In this document: piece after piece, positions 11,176 to 22,559 of the stretch
Layout of the letters: each line of letters starts with the position of its first letter
Numbering within the stretch: the stretch's first letter is position 1
Position numbers and translations under genes: made by a program
Notes under the pieces: model-generated
What the model was told of the DNA's origin: nothing
Database searches by the model: none
The model's input: the letters and a program-made list of their open reading frames with translations, nothing else
NCBI RefSeq assembly: GCF_035046505.1
Contig: NC_089823.1
Coordinates: 7,810,645 to 7,874,644, forward strand
Length of the DNA: 64,000 nucleotides
Direction: 5' to 3'
From: Tiliqua scincoides
Lineage: Eukaryota > Chordata > Lepidosauria > Squamata > Scincidae

Positions 11176-11440
11176 GTACATAAGAACAGCCCCACTGGAT
11201 CAGGCCATAGGCCCATCTAGTCCAGCTTCCTGTATCTCACAGTGGCCCACCAAATGCCCCAGAGAGCACACAAGACAGCAAGAGACCTGCAAGGCCTCCT
11301 GGGAATTGTAGTTTAAGAACATAAAAACAGCCCCACTGGATCAGGCCATAGGCCCATCTAGTCCAGCTTCCTGTATCTCACAGCGGCCCACCAAATGCCC
11401 CAGGGAGCACACCTGATAACAAGAGACCTCATCCTGGTGG
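11176..11440 (-). mobile_element. Two CR1 3' tails in tandem
   Basis: CATAAGAACAGCCCCACTGG starts at about 11179 and AACATAAAAACAGCCCCACT at about 11316. The two CR1 3' ends are joined through AAGGCCTCCTGGGAATTGTA, the same linker that joins CR1 tails at 47506, 47646 and 53523. So this is a dimer of a specific ~140-bp unit, not two unrelated insertions. Confidence 0.8.
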
Positions 11441-12242
11441 TGTTTTGCCCCCACCCCCATGCTAGTGTAAGAACAAACAGGGTTGAGCTTCTTTCAGCTT
11501 CCATCCTACGCACACTCACCTGCTCTTAAGAGGCCTTGAATTCACTTGCTACTCAGCATTCAGAGGACTGTGCTGTTAGGCTCCCTAAAGAGTCAGCATG
11601 CACCTAATGTGTTTTGTTTTGTTTTTAAAAAGCTTATACTAACTTTTTAAAAGGTAATAAATTGAGAAATATTCTTTTCTAGAAATGGGAAGGCATCTGC
11701 TATAGCCTTGAGGGGGTGTGTGTTGTTGTTTTTTTTAACACATTTAAAGGGAGAAGAAAAAGAAAACCCAGAAGGTGTGATATGGGTGGGCAAAAAAGAT
11801 TGTAAACAAAAGACAAATGCACCATAAGGGAAAATAGTGAAACGGTTGTATCTCTGTCATTGTCCAATGAACCTGTCCGAAATTTGGCCAGAATGTGGCG
11901 CTCAACACCTAGGGGAGCCAGTCCCAATTGTATGCGCACTTAGACTGTTCAGGCCTTAGAATGGCCGAATACTCTTCAGTTTGTGCACTTTAACTATGTG
12001 GGCACTGCTGTGTTGTATAATCACACCATGTGCCCCGATGGGGCTTTGGTTCCTGGCTCAATCCAGCAGCCAGAACTGTAGCCAGCAACATCAACTGGTT
12101 TCAGGTTTTAAGAGACTGGTATTAGTCATGTGGGTTCAGTCGTAGTCACTTCACATTACCAAGTTGTCACCTGATGCCACCAATTCTGACATTGCTGCTT
12201 TACTGGGAAAGAACCCAGGGCCTGTCAGGAAGCCATAAGAAT
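11441..12242. other. No gene recognised
   Basis: Unique-looking sequence with a T-run near 11728-11738. No protein domain or terminal repeat identified. Confidence 0.4.
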
Positions 12243-12627
12243 TTAGAGCCCAGTCCTATGCCTGTCTACTCAGAAGTAAGTCCCATTATAATCAATGGAG
12301 CGTACTCCCAGGAAAGTGTGAATATAATTGAAGTCTTAGGGTCCAATCCTATCCAACTTTCCCCAGTGACTGCCCCTCCACCACAGGATGCAGCTCACGC
12401 CCCACTGGTACAACTGCACCAGTACTGGAAAATTGGATAGGATTGGGCCCTAAGGGCACAATCCTGTGCATGTCTACTCAGAAGTAAATCTCATTGTGTA
12501 ATATGGGGCTTACTCCCAGGAAAGTGGGTATAGGATTGCAGCCTAACAGCCCAATCCTATGCATGTGTAAATCCCATTAGTCAATGGGGCTTACTCCCAG
12601 GAAAGTGTGAATTGGATTGGGCTGTTA
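12243..12627. mobile_element. Chain of four palindromic TNA-flanked MITEs
   Basis: Four palindromic elements, 12246-12335, 12339-12450, 12454-12543 and 12547-12624, follow one another with only a trinucleotide between: TTA 12243-12245, TTA 12336-12338, TAA 12451-12453, TAA 12544-12546, TTA 12625-12627. Their ends are variants of GGGCCCAATCC/GGATTGGGCCC. Elements 1, 3 and 4 are the short form with TACTCAGAAGTAA-type and GGGGCTTACTCCCAGGAAAG arms. Element 2 is a medium form with a CAACTTTCC...GGAAAATTGG arm. A three-base TWA duplication fits PIF/Harbinger. Confidence 0.75.
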
Positions 12628-12646
12628 GTCCCTTAAGACCCAGAAG

Positions 12647-12864
12647 CAGTGGCATAGCGAAAGGGGGTAGAAAGGGTACATTCACCCAGGTACCATGCCT
12701 TGAAGGGGTGCCAACAGTCTTTGGAGGCCTTAGAAAGGAACTTCTGGTTTTTGTTAAAGGCCTCTGGCAGGCTTTCTGAGACCTCAGACCAACCCTTGGA
12801 TGCCCCCCGGGCAGAAGAGAGTGGAATGCAGGATAACTGGTGATGTGGCACAGCATGCCTGAAG
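12647..12864. mobile_element. Possible hAT MITE left end
   Basis: Starts CAGTGGCATAGCGAAAGGGG, close to the hAT MITE end at 43348, but no matching right end is seen before the SINE at 12865. Confidence 0.35.
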
Positions 12865-13070
12865 GATGGGACTGTAGTTCAGTAGTGGACCAGACCCTTT
12901 GCACAAACAGGGTCCCGGGTTGAGCCCCCAGCTTCTGCAGCTATAGGATCTCAGGAAGCAAGGCTCTGAAGGGCTTCATCCCTGGCCCTGGCTAATTACT
13001 GTCAGCCACGCTAAACAATATCAGGCAGGATGGAGCAGTGGTCTGCCTGTATACAGCAGCTGTTTGCATG
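12865..13070 (+). mobile_element. tRNA-derived SINE
   Basis: The head has an A-box-like GTAGTTCAGTAGTGGACCAG and a B-box-like GGGTTGAGCCCC. The body ends with GGATGGAGCAGTGGTCTGCC and CAGCAGCTGTTTGCATG, matching the tail piece at 57333-57410. It is decayed; transcription from it is unlikely. Confidence 0.6.
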
Positions 13071-14217
13071 ACCAGTATCTGTAATGTCAATGGATGGGCT
13101 AGTCCACTAAATGGATCCATTAGCAGAGCACTTGTCAGAATAAATATGTTCAGGGTGCCGTTTTCTGCACATGTACCCAGGAGGAAGTCCCATCCAACTC
13201 TGAGAACTGAGCATGTGTAGGACTGGCTGTAAGTTATGCATCTTTTCGTTTTTCCCCATTGGATCCATTGCCTCAATGAGCCAATTTCACATGGAGGGAA
13301 GAGTATCAAAGCACTTCCTGTGTGGAAAGATAGCACTTCAATTGTTTTCTATTCCCTTTTCCTTTGTCGGAAAAAAGTCCCCCAGCGAAAATATTCCTGC
13401 TGGGAGCTGAATGCTTTTGAGTTTGTTGTTCATAAATATTTGGCAATAAAAGAAAAGAATTGCCTTTTTAAGTTCTCTGATGATGTCAATACCCTTCCAA
13501 CACACTGTAGGCTCTTGGAGACCGAATCCTGTGAGAATATCTAAAAGGATCCTTGAAAATATCCACAGCTCCCTTGCAACTATTTCATACACTTAAACTC
13601 TCTCACTCTTTTCCCTTCTCTCTTTGCCTTGCTATATTTGGAATTTAACAACCTACAGCTTGGCACACATTTCTAGTGATGGATGGACTCTGACTCACCA
13701 CATCGTTTTTTGTTGTGGTTTTTTTTTTTCCTGAGGTGTTGGGGAGAAAAATTCCAGGTCTTTCTGAGCTTTTCCAAGAAAGCGCGGAATAAACAAGCCC
13801 AAGGAAGATGGTCCTCACCTGTCTCTGCCAGTCTCCCCCTTTCCCAAGCATGCCCAGTGCTGCAAAGGGGAAATGATGGCACACTGATGGCTATGAAGCC
13901 TCTCTGAATGCAAGAGAGACATTGGCTACAGGCAACTGAGTAGATGTAGACTAGGAATTCAGCTCGCTCCAGTCCTCAACTTGACCCAGAGATCAATGTG
14001 CAGCTCTGGGAGTAGAAGCTCTGCGCATGGATGGGGAGAAGGCTTCTATTTCAGTTGAGGAGACAGCAGCCCCATGCAAATGGCACACCATACCATTGTG
14101 TGGCTTGGATTTGAGGTGATTTCTCCAATGCTTGTGGATGCAAATCATGCCAAATGGATTTTATGGCAGCTGCCTTCTGTGACTTTGTGTTGTATCTCTT
14201 TAAAGTTCTGTTGTACC
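13071..14217. other. No gene recognised
   Basis: Unique-looking sequence. Overlapping open frames at 13213-13544 and 13645-13907 show no domain, and one is only a T-run translated in other frames. Confidence 0.4.
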
Positions 14218-14229
14218 TGTTTTGATCAT

Positions 14230-14706
14230 GTTGGCATCCTTCAGTCTCGGAAGACTATGGTGTCACGCTCTGAATGGTGGTTCTGGAACAGAGTATCCTC
14301 TCCAGTGCGCGAAGCCTGGGTAAAGTGGGTATGGAGGATAGGCTGTTACCCATGCAGCAAATCCCCCCTCCCCACGTCGCTGAAATGGTCCAATGGAAAG
14401 GCAGAGGCCAATACGGTTGGTTCCAGCGGCATCGCAGGAATTGCCAGAACGTGACTGTGTTCAGCCATGAACTGCCTCAGGGACTCCGGCTCCGGATTTT
14501 GCCTCGAGGTTGACTCCTGAAGCCTTTTCCATAACTGGATGTAGCCACAAGGCAGTGGAGGTTTGGGATCAGAGTTTTCCTTCTCTCAGATGAGCTGCCT
14601 TCCCAGGCTGACGAGTCCCATCTACCCGGTGGCTGTTTAGTCGCCTCTTACGACAAGTACAGCCAAACTGAGGGCCTATTCTTATCCCCAGCCCCCAGGG
14701 GAATTA
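14230..14706 (-). mobile_element. 477-bp non-autonomous retroelement with LINE-A tail
   Basis: A perfect 12-bp duplication, TGTTTTGATCAT at 14218-14229 and 14707-14718, bounds the element. On the minus strand it starts near CCCTGGGGGCTGGGGATAAG, contains GTCGTAAGAGGCGACTAAA, and ends AGACTGAAGGATGCCAAC, which is the LINE-A 3' end including the GGAACCACC-like upstream part (CAGAACCACCATTCAGAGCG). The middle does not match any LINE-A coding segment in this window. It is either a SINE-like element or a LINE-A 5' untranslated region fused to the 3' end by internal deletion. Confidence 0.75.
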
Positions 14707-14718
14707 TGTTTTGATCAT

Positions 14719-15354
14719 AATTGTACAGTATCCCAGTGATGCAGCTAGCCATACTGAAGTTTAAAATGATGCGTGTGTCCCGTCACACCCGGAAGTGACT
14801 TTACTTCCAGGCAGTGGTGACCCTAGGTGACGTCATGCCCAGGGTCCTGTCTTCATAGTGCACCCCACCAGGACTGGAGCCCACCCCTGCAAAACTGGTG
14901 CCCTTCCCCCACTACCTGGGCAAAGCCTCGTGCTGTATCCTAGAGCACTTGGAAAGACTTTTGAGTCTCCGAACGACCCTTCAACGGTACTTCCAGAAAA
15001 TGGAAAAACCTGTGGTTTTTTAAAATTGAAAAATAAAAAGATCTGCCACCTCCCCCCACCCCAGCCTCCTCCTGCTTGCCCCCTAAGACCCCTGTTCACC
15101 CCCTAAGCCTTTGGAACAAGAGGAGCAAGCAAGAGACTGCAATCCCGTGGTCGCTCTTGCAAAGAGTGCCGTGTTTTCCCAGTACTTTTTGCAAGAGTCG
15201 CGAGCAGTGATGGGGGGGGGCAATTGCATGGGCAGGAATCCAAACTTTTGCCCCCAGGGTAGCCTGCAGCCAGGTGCAATTGCTAACCCTTCACCCCATC
15301 TAGGTATACCACTGCACTACCCTGTAAGTCCTGTGCTGAAGGGCAGCTTATAAT
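14719..15354. other. No gene recognised
   Basis: C-rich and unique-looking sequence with a G8 run near 15212-15219. Opposite-strand open frames at 14833-15106 have no recognisable domain. Confidence 0.4.
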
Positions 15355-15457
15355 TAATTAACTGATTATATAATTAATTATATAATTAATTTAATTTATT
15401 AAATTAAATTATAATTAATTATAATTTATTTAATTTATAAATTTAATTTATAATTAA

Positions 15458-15492
<35 letters not shown>

Positions 15493-15493
15493 A
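15355..15493. repeat. AT-rich low complexity and (GATT)n microsatellite
   Basis: A TAATTAATTATAATT-type stretch is followed by about eight GATT units ending at 15492. Confidence 0.9.
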
Positions 15494-16471
15494 AAGAGGC
15501 ATTGGAAGAGCTAGCTATGTCTGCTCAGCGGTGAGATAATGACACTTTCTGGTGTGCTCAGGGGCATTCATATCTCCAGTTAGCTACACAAACAGGCAAA
15601 ATAATCCTATCTAATCCAGAAGACTGGACTTCTGGCCTTCTTCTGTTTTTCAGATGTGGAAAGTGGCAAAACCATCTATATTTAGCAGGAGGATATGATG
15701 TAAACATTTTACACAGTATTCCTGTGCAGCAGCATCCGGAAAAATTGTTAGCAGAGCAGTGGCATTTAGTGTGAGTGGCTGCAATGTGGCTGTGCTAATG
15801 TTCCATTAAGGCCACATTAAAGTGTCTAGAAACACATAACATGGTCTGGTGTTTTTTTTTTGGGGGGGGGGTGGTTTATAATCAATAATGCACTGAGGAT
15901 GGGCAATGTACGGTGAAATGGGTTTGCTGGGCTTCCATACTCTATCCTTGCCCACTGGACCCTCCCAACACATTATTTTTAGAAGGGGGACCAATTAAAA
16001 ACAAGTGGAGGTCCCCCCTAAAGACAATGAACAGAGAGGGCCACAATTGGGATCAAACCATGGTGGGGTAAAGAACTGAAGACCTTCTACCCTGTCCATC
16101 ACAGTTCTACCATGTTTTGCATTGCCTCCCTCCATGTACTGTTGCTTATTAAATCAACTGCATCCGTTGGGTCTGTTTCATGTTTATGGGCATGTCTAAT
16201 ACCTATAAAATGAGGTGAAAGTGTCTGGCCCCTAAGACCAATGGCATAGCTAGAAGGGGCTCAAAGCACTAAGTTTTCTCACCATTTCGTGCCATTCCAG
16301 GCAGGGGGAGCAAAATGGGGGTGTTCACACATCCATGTATGCGCATAAATATTCAAGCACCATGCAGTGCGCAGCCAGTCGCTTTCACAGACTGTGCTTG
16401 CTGAGGAACATTTTGGATAAGGCATTGTAGGACAATTATATGTTACAAATATATAATATATACATATAAGG
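15494..16471. other. No gene; one hAT scrap
   Basis: Mostly unique-looking. Positions 16241-16335 begin AATGGCATAGCTAGAAGGGG and run into CTAAGTTTTCTCACC, a left-half fragment of the hAT MITE at 43348. Confidence 0.45.
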
Positions 16472-16903
16472 GCAGGAGGTCTGGTCTAGAGGGTAGAGCC
16501 TCCGTTAGCCCAAAGATAACATCAGAAGGTTGCCAGTTTGAGGACACCGGCAGCTCCCTGAACGGCTGAGAATGGCGAAACCTTGAAGCAGCTGACAAGC
16601 CCAGCTGAGTGATTCCACCTGCTCCTGGTGTGAGCAAGAAGCGTCTTGGCTGCCCTCCATGTGAGAGATGGAGCTGCTTGTCAGCCTGCGTGGGAGAACC
16701 GGAGGCCAGAAGTGAGACCAAACCAGGAAGATCCATCCTGAAATGTTGTTGGTTCCTGAAAGAGAGAACCTCCACGATTGTAAAAATCCCCTTGAGGGAT
16801 TTAGAAACGCCTGCCTGTGTAAACCGCCTTGAATAAAGTCAGAGGAGTAATCCAATGACCAGAAAGGCAGTATATAAATACTGAGTTATTATTATTATTA
16901 TAT
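16472..16903 (+). mobile_element. tRNA-derived SINE with LINE-type tail
   Basis: The head GTCTGGTCTAGAGGGTAGAG resembles a polymerase III A box and TTGCCAGTTTGAGGACACC sits at the B-box position. The body is about 430 bp and ends GGCAGTATATAAATACTGAG followed by (TTA)n. That tail resembles those at 9230-9353 and 27141-27258, so these elements probably used the same LINE machinery. No coding potential. Confidence 0.7.
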
Positions 16904-18129
16904 CTTTGGCCAAAACAACAGACATTACCTTGGCTTTTAAATCTGTAAAGGCCAAGGGACTGCAAAGTACCTGAGATGGAGTAACTTTCACCAGTGTGCA
17001 ATAGCTGGGGGGGTGGCTTTGGAAGTGATCCATAGTTTGAGTAGGTGGGTGTTATCTGCACATGCCCTATGGAACTAGGAGTGTTACAAGCACGTCCGTC
17101 TTTTCATCTCCGAAATGTCGGAATGTAAGTTATGTAGTTCTAACTAGACAAGTCTGCCTCTCGGGGAGCCTGAGATGGGGACCTTTTGTCTGCCATAAGC
17201 CCATGACCAGATGCCTCATCCTTCTTGCCTGTCTCACAGTTTTCCATCTGGTATTTATCTTTCTAAGAGCCGCTACAACAGCCAGCATGTGGTTCCATTT
17301 TGCACATATTCCTTAACATCTCTGTTTACACCATGTCACAAGAAAGTGCTTTAGCTTGCCTCCACAAGATAAAAAGACGGTGCTTTTGCACACCAGATGC
17401 CAACAGGTTTTCCCTTGCCACAGGGTTTGTGGGGCCTGCTGCAAAGAGGAAGAGGAGGAGGAAGGCTCCCAGAGGGACAACTGCAGCTGTCTGAGGCCTC
17501 GAAGCCATGCAGACAGGGGAGTAGTAGTAGGTGGGCTGCCCAAGGTGAAATTCTTGGATGTGTGCGGGAGGGGAGATGTTTAGGAATGAAGACTGATGCT
17601 GTGGACCAGGTGGTAGAACTGAAAGATCTCACAAACATCAATTTAATGGGGGCCTTGGAGACTGTGTATCATGTGGATTTGCTTGAGAAAATAAGGGGAG
17701 GCAAAGGAGGAGCTAACTGTTGGGATGTCTTGGCCTCCCCCAACATAGAACCAGTGAATTTATGGTACTTACTACCACTGGTAATAAATTCTCATTTAGG
17801 TAGCTTGAAAAGGAGATCAGACAGGATGTCAGTGGCTGTGAGTTGTGGTGGATACTTGAAAACAAAGGCAGAATCCCACTGGATACCAGGTGCTATGGAG
17901 GAGACAACAGCGAGAGGGCTGTTGCTTTCATTAGTGCCATGACCTTAGAAAGAGAGTCCCTCTCAAGAAAGTGCACCCCCTCTAGCTACGCCACTGCTCT
18001 GGAGCACTTGCTTTAGTAAAGAGTCCCCAGCAAGTGTCTGCCAGTAAGCGCACCAGTTTTAACGAGTCTCCAGAAAGTAACCAAGACTCTTTAGAACTCT
18101 GGCGCGCACACAGAGCTACTGCTGTATCC
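16904..18129. other. No gene recognised; old repeat scraps
   Basis: A GA-rich patch at 17440-17475 yields overlapping open frames without domains. Around 17775-17940 the phrases GTAGCTTGAAAAGGAGATCA and CCACTGGATACCAGGTGCTA resemble a widespread decayed repeat, but I cannot assign it. Positions 17955-17995 are a right-end hAT MITE scrap (ACCCCCTCTAGCTACGCCAC). Confidence 0.4.
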
Positions 18130-18460
18130 CTCATGGGGAGAGAGGCAGCTGGAGGTCTCCTCTAGTAAGGGAACATTTGTTCCCTTACCCCACGTCAAGG
18201 CCCAGCAGCCTCTGTGGGTCTATTCAGATCCACATCAGCTAAATCGCTGGCACAGAACCAAGCAGCCCCATGTAGGGCTTTCAGACCTGGGAGGGTGATA
18301 GGAAACTGCAGCGGCCTCTGCCACTATCCCCTCTGTTCCCGGGCCCAGTCCACCCACCTCCTGCACCACACTCCCCCACCCAGATTCGCTCCCTCCCTGC
18401 CTTCGAACACCTCTGCGCTGTTCAGTGGCAGACTGACCACCAACAACTCCTGGGCACTCT
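18130..18460. mobile_element. Harbinger-like MITE fragment
   Basis: Contains AGTAAGGGAACATTTGTTCC plus CTTACC, the family hairpin, followed by GGGTCTATTCAGATCCACAT, matching the 46308 long-form copy. Ends are not clear. Confidence 0.5.
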
Positions 18461-19462
18461 GACTGGTGCCTGCCTCCTTCTCACTGCTGTAAAGTGCTCT
18501 CTGGCACTTTCACAATGGTCATTGCCAGGCCCGGTGCTTGAGACTGGTAGTGCGACCCTGGAGCATTGTGCTGTCTCATCTTCCTTTGCGCTCACCTTCG
18601 AGGAGAAGTAAAGAGTACCTCCTGCTTCTCAGCAAACTCAGCACAAAGTAAGAGTCAAGATCCCTCCCTCTCCAGAATCCTTGGCAAAACAGAGAAAATT
18701 CAGAAGAGGGAAGGGAATGGTGGCAGCCACCAATAATGACTGGCCACCACCACTACGAGTCCCAGCAGATATGTGGGCCCTGTGACATCCCATGAGCCTT
18801 CTATGGTTTTGCATGCCTGCCTTGTGGAAAAATATCCTGATCTCTAAACAGAACACGCCGTTCCAGCGTTCTTGGGTATGCAGGCTTGGTTTTCATCATT
18901 GTTTTGCAACCTTATTTATACAAATATAATTAGACTGATTACAAGATGCCACGTGTGTCTTTAAAGTTGCTGAATATGTACCCTGTTGCTTTATTAGGTA
19001 AACATTGTTTGATTGGGTTGCTGTAATGCAACATAATTAATGCTGATGAGGTGGTCCCATTACTGCTGTCCTTGCTTGATCTTGGAATGCCGAATGCTGC
19101 AATCCACAAGCCACTTTCTGATGTGATTTAAAGATCCACCTCCATTCTGCCTCTTCCCATCCTCCCCTCACTCTGTTTCGCCCCTTCCCTCTTGCTTTGG
19201 AAAGGGCCCCCCCCCAAAAAAAAAATGTTGTACCACCTAATAAATTTCCTGTGAGAGGCCCTGATGGAGGGGTAAATGGATTTAAATCCCCTGACTCCTC
19301 CAAAGCATCCGTATTCATGTCCCCCCCCCGTACATAGTGTGTGCCTTTTCGATGCAGTTACACCATTGGCAGTGAGGTGGGGGAAGGGTAGGATTGCCCT
19401 CCCACACACAAATAAGGATATAGGTTATAAAATATACTAACATACAATAACTAATTTCTATT
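18461..19462. other. No gene recognised
   Basis: Unique-looking sequence with short homopolymers (CCCCCCCCC and A9 near 19207-19224). Confidence 0.4.
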
Positions 19463-19946
19463 ATGGAACGAGCTGGAATCCCTAGCATGTATGCACTGCT
19501 GAAACACAGACGCCTGCGTTGGCTCGGTCATGTCGTGAGAATGGATGATGGCCGGATCCCAAAGGATCTCCTCTATGGAGAACTCGTGCAAGGAAAGCGC
19601 CCTACAGATAGACCACAGCTGCGATACAAGGACATCTGCAAGAGGGATCTGAAGGCCTTAGGGGTGGACCTCAACAAGTGGGAAACCCTGGCCTCTGAGC
19701 GGCCCGCTTGGAGGCAGGCTGTGCAGCATGGCCTTTCCCAGTTTGAAGAGACACTTGGCCAACAGTCTGAGGCAAAGAGGCAAAGAAGGAAGGCCCGTAG
19801 CCAGGGAGATAGACCAGGGACAGACTGCACTTGCTCCCGGTGTGGAAGGGATTGTCACTCCCGAATCGGCCTTTTCAGCCACACTAGATGCTGTTCCAGA
19901 ACCACCATTCAGAGCACAGTCTTTTGAGACTGAAGGTTGCCAACAT
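19463..19946 (+). mobile_element. LINE-A 3' end fragment
   Basis: The frame 19463-19927 encodes the C-terminal domain from ERAGIPSMYALLKHRRLRWL through the C2HC finger CSRCGRDCHSRIGLFSHTRC-like end, then the 3' untranslated tail ending GAGACTGAAGGTTGCCAAC. It is 5' truncated just before ERAGIPS. The frame is intact over this stretch, suggesting a fairly young copy. Confidence 0.88.
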
Positions 19947-20580
19947 ATGTGAGACATCTCCCATGCACCCAACATCCTAATTGTTCCAAATACATGTAAA
20001 TGTAAATATATCGACAGAACTACCCTATAGTCTGTCACATAATAACACAAGGAAAAGTGTTTATACCCAGCTGGTATTTATTTTTCAAAGTTGATAAGCC
20101 AAGTCTAGTTCATTGTAAAATATTTTCAAGTGGTTTTCTTTTATATGTACGTAGGGAAAGAAAACTCTTGGGCATATACTGTACTTTGCCAAATTGAATC
20201 AGGTTATCGGAGTACCTAACAATCTCTCCCAACATGTTTTAAATGGAATTCTTCTGCTCCGTTCAAGATACAATGCAATCGGATAAATGTCTGACAGGCC
20301 TGGCTCAATCCCTTTTTCATCCACCAGTGCCTCGAAGGCAGTTCATCTTCCTCTAATTAAATCCCCGCTCGCAATTTGTGTAATGTGGCTCCGAAGCTGA
20401 AAATACTGGAACTACTATAGTGGGTTGTTCTCAAATTCCCTTGTCAATTTGCCCTACTGACACACATCTCCCTTCATCAGTCACACCGATGAGCCTCACC
20501 ATGTTATTCCTTAATCAACTTGTTAGATTATCATCTAACTGAAAATCCTTGTTAAAAAATGAAAGACGTCACTGGGAGAT
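19947..20580. other. No gene or repeat recognised
   Basis: AT-rich unique-looking DNA with no open frame of note. A conservation check across squamates would be worthwhile since it is one of the longer repeat-free blocks. Confidence 0.4.
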
Positions 20581-20583
20581 TCA

Positions 20584-21166
20584 CGGCCCGATCCTATGCA
20601 GGCCTTATGCTGGCAGAGCTCATGACCCACCAGTGGAAAGCCATGACTTCTGGTACCACACTCACTCCAGTGTTCTGTGGCTCATTACCGATGTTGTGGT
20701 AGCCACTAAGCATGGCATCAGTAGTGGTGGGTCAAAGAACCTCCACTGGTGCAGATGGGTTGGTGGCAGGGAAAGTTTGGGGGAGGATCAAGGTCGGGAG
20801 CAGGCTGGACTTGCATCTGCGCCCATGAGTGGGTGCAGACTCCAGGAGGCCCATGTCAGGCTTGGCACCCACTCACGGGCACAGATCCCCTCCCATGAGG
20901 GGCAAGGATCTTGGTAGCAGTTGCATATGCGGATATACAATCTCCTCCTTCCCAGGCCAGAACCACCCCAGGAGTCTTCTCAGAACTATACCAGCAAAAG
21001 AGCTGGTGTAGGTCCAAGGAGAGCTATTAGCGACTAGACGGCCTATGGAGAAGTAAGTAAAAAAGTTTTTTTACTTACTTCTCCTGGGCTCCCTGGTCAT
21101 TCCCCCCCCCCCAGTCCATCGCATGCAGTACCTGCTCCACCAGCAGCGGGAGAGAGGATTGGGCTG
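20584..21166. mobile_element. PIF/Harbinger-like MITE, long form
   Basis: Starts CGGCCCGATCCTATGCAGG after TCA (20581-20583) and ends GAGGATTGGGCTG before TCA (21167-21169), a matching 3-bp duplication. It contains a near-perfect 38-bp hairpin at 21049-21086 (GGAGAAGTAAGTAAAAAAGT and its complement). The next MITE begins immediately after the shared TCA. Confidence 0.75.
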
Positions 21167-21169
21167 TCA

Positions 21170-22178
21170 GGGCCCAATCCTATGGGCCGGAGTGCCGACG
21201 GTACATGCATACTGCCAGCTCTGGGTGTTGCAAACATGCCTTAAAGTACATTTGTGGCACTAGGGGAGGAGGGAGCAACAGCGCTGGGCTGGGTCTGAGC
21301 TCCACAAGGATGATGAAGTGACCATCAGTGGTAAGTTTAACTGCCAGCCACTGGTGCGGCTTTTGGGGGCAAGGGAGGGCGGGCAAAAGGCAGGGAAGGG
21401 GAGGATTAGGCCTGAGAGGGGGGCAAGAGAGTTTGCCACTGTATTTATTTATTTATTTATTTATTTATTTATTAGATTTGTATTCCACCTTTCTCCCCAA
21501 AGGGCACCCAAGGCGACTTACAATCAAGTTAAAACACAAACAAACAAAGATAAAAATAAACATTAAAAACACAAAACACTTAAAAACAATTAAAACAAGA
21601 TAAAATACATAGCAGCAGACTAAAAGCACACAGTAAAAGACATAATTTATAAATTTATAAAAACAGCCCTTATAGCACCTCGAAGGCTTTCCTGAATAAA
21701 AAAGTCTTCAGGCCTCGCCGGAACGTTAATAACGAGGAAGCTGTCCTCAATTCAAAGGGGAGGGAATTCCATGGTGCAGGTGCCACCACTGAAAAGGCCC
21801 TGTTTCTGGCCGCCATTCCCTTCACCACTCTCAATGACGGCACAGCCAACAGGGCCCCTTCTGATGACCTTAGAGAATGGACCGGAATATATGGAAGAAG
21901 GTGGTCTCTCAAATACGCTGGTCCCAAGCCATTTAGGGCTTTAAAGTTCATAACCAGCACCTTGAATTCAGCCCGGAAACGAATGGGCAGCCAGTGCAGT
22001 CGCCGGAGTAGCGGCGTGACAGAGTCAAACCGCCGACCCCTAGCAACTACCCAAGCCACCGCATTCTGCACTAGCTGAGAAGACTCCAGTGGCTGCCTCA
22101 GCACCCATAGGATACAGTGGTAGCCATTTTGTCACCATTGTTCCCCTGGGCACTGGGGGGGAGTAGAATTGGGCTGCC
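21170..22178. mobile_element. Harbinger-like MITE split by an L2 insertion
   Basis: Starts GGGCCCAATCCTATGGGCCG directly after TCA 21167-21169. After the L2 insertion (about 21437-22107) it resumes with CCCATAGGATACAGTGG and ends AGAATTGGGCTG near 22178. The left part matches the fragment at 52283-52545 (GTGCCGACGG/GTGCCGACAC). The right flank (CCC) does not keep TCA, so the right boundary is less sure. Confidence 0.55.
21437..22107 (-). mobile_element. L2-type LINE 3' part, C-terminal ORF2 remnant
   Basis: The minus-strand frame 22104-21670 (144 codons) encodes SQLVQNAVAWVVARGRRFDS, TPLLRRLHWLPIRFRAEFKV, and APAPWNSLPFELRTASS, the standard end of L2/CR1-group ORF2 after the RT. It is followed by a 3' region and, on plus, TTGTATTCCACCTTTCTCCC plus a (TTTA)n run at 21442-21475, i.e. 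the AAATAAAT-type L2 tail. No RT catalytic motifs remain. Confidence 0.85.
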
Positions 22179-22559
22179 CGCCTCTTCCTCAAGTTTGGTT
22201 CCATAGTTGTCCCAACATGCACATTAGGCTTTTTGGTTACACTGTTATCCCCATTGCTGCTCAGGTATCATGACAAAAATCAGGGCTTTTGACACAATTT
22301 TGTTCCTCTGAAGATGAAACATCGCATCAATCCTTGGAGCCTGGTTCCATGGCAATATGTTATACTATTTGACAAATTCAAAGGGGACGTGATTCTAACT
22401 TGTTGCCATCAGATGTGAAATATACTGTTCAATTGCGTTGTGCTACTTTTACAAAACGGTACAAGAATCCTGATACCCAACTAAGATTCTGGGAAGAATT
22501 TTTTTGTCATTTTTACATTATCCCCCCCCCCCCCCCCCAAAAAAAAAATCCAAGATAAT

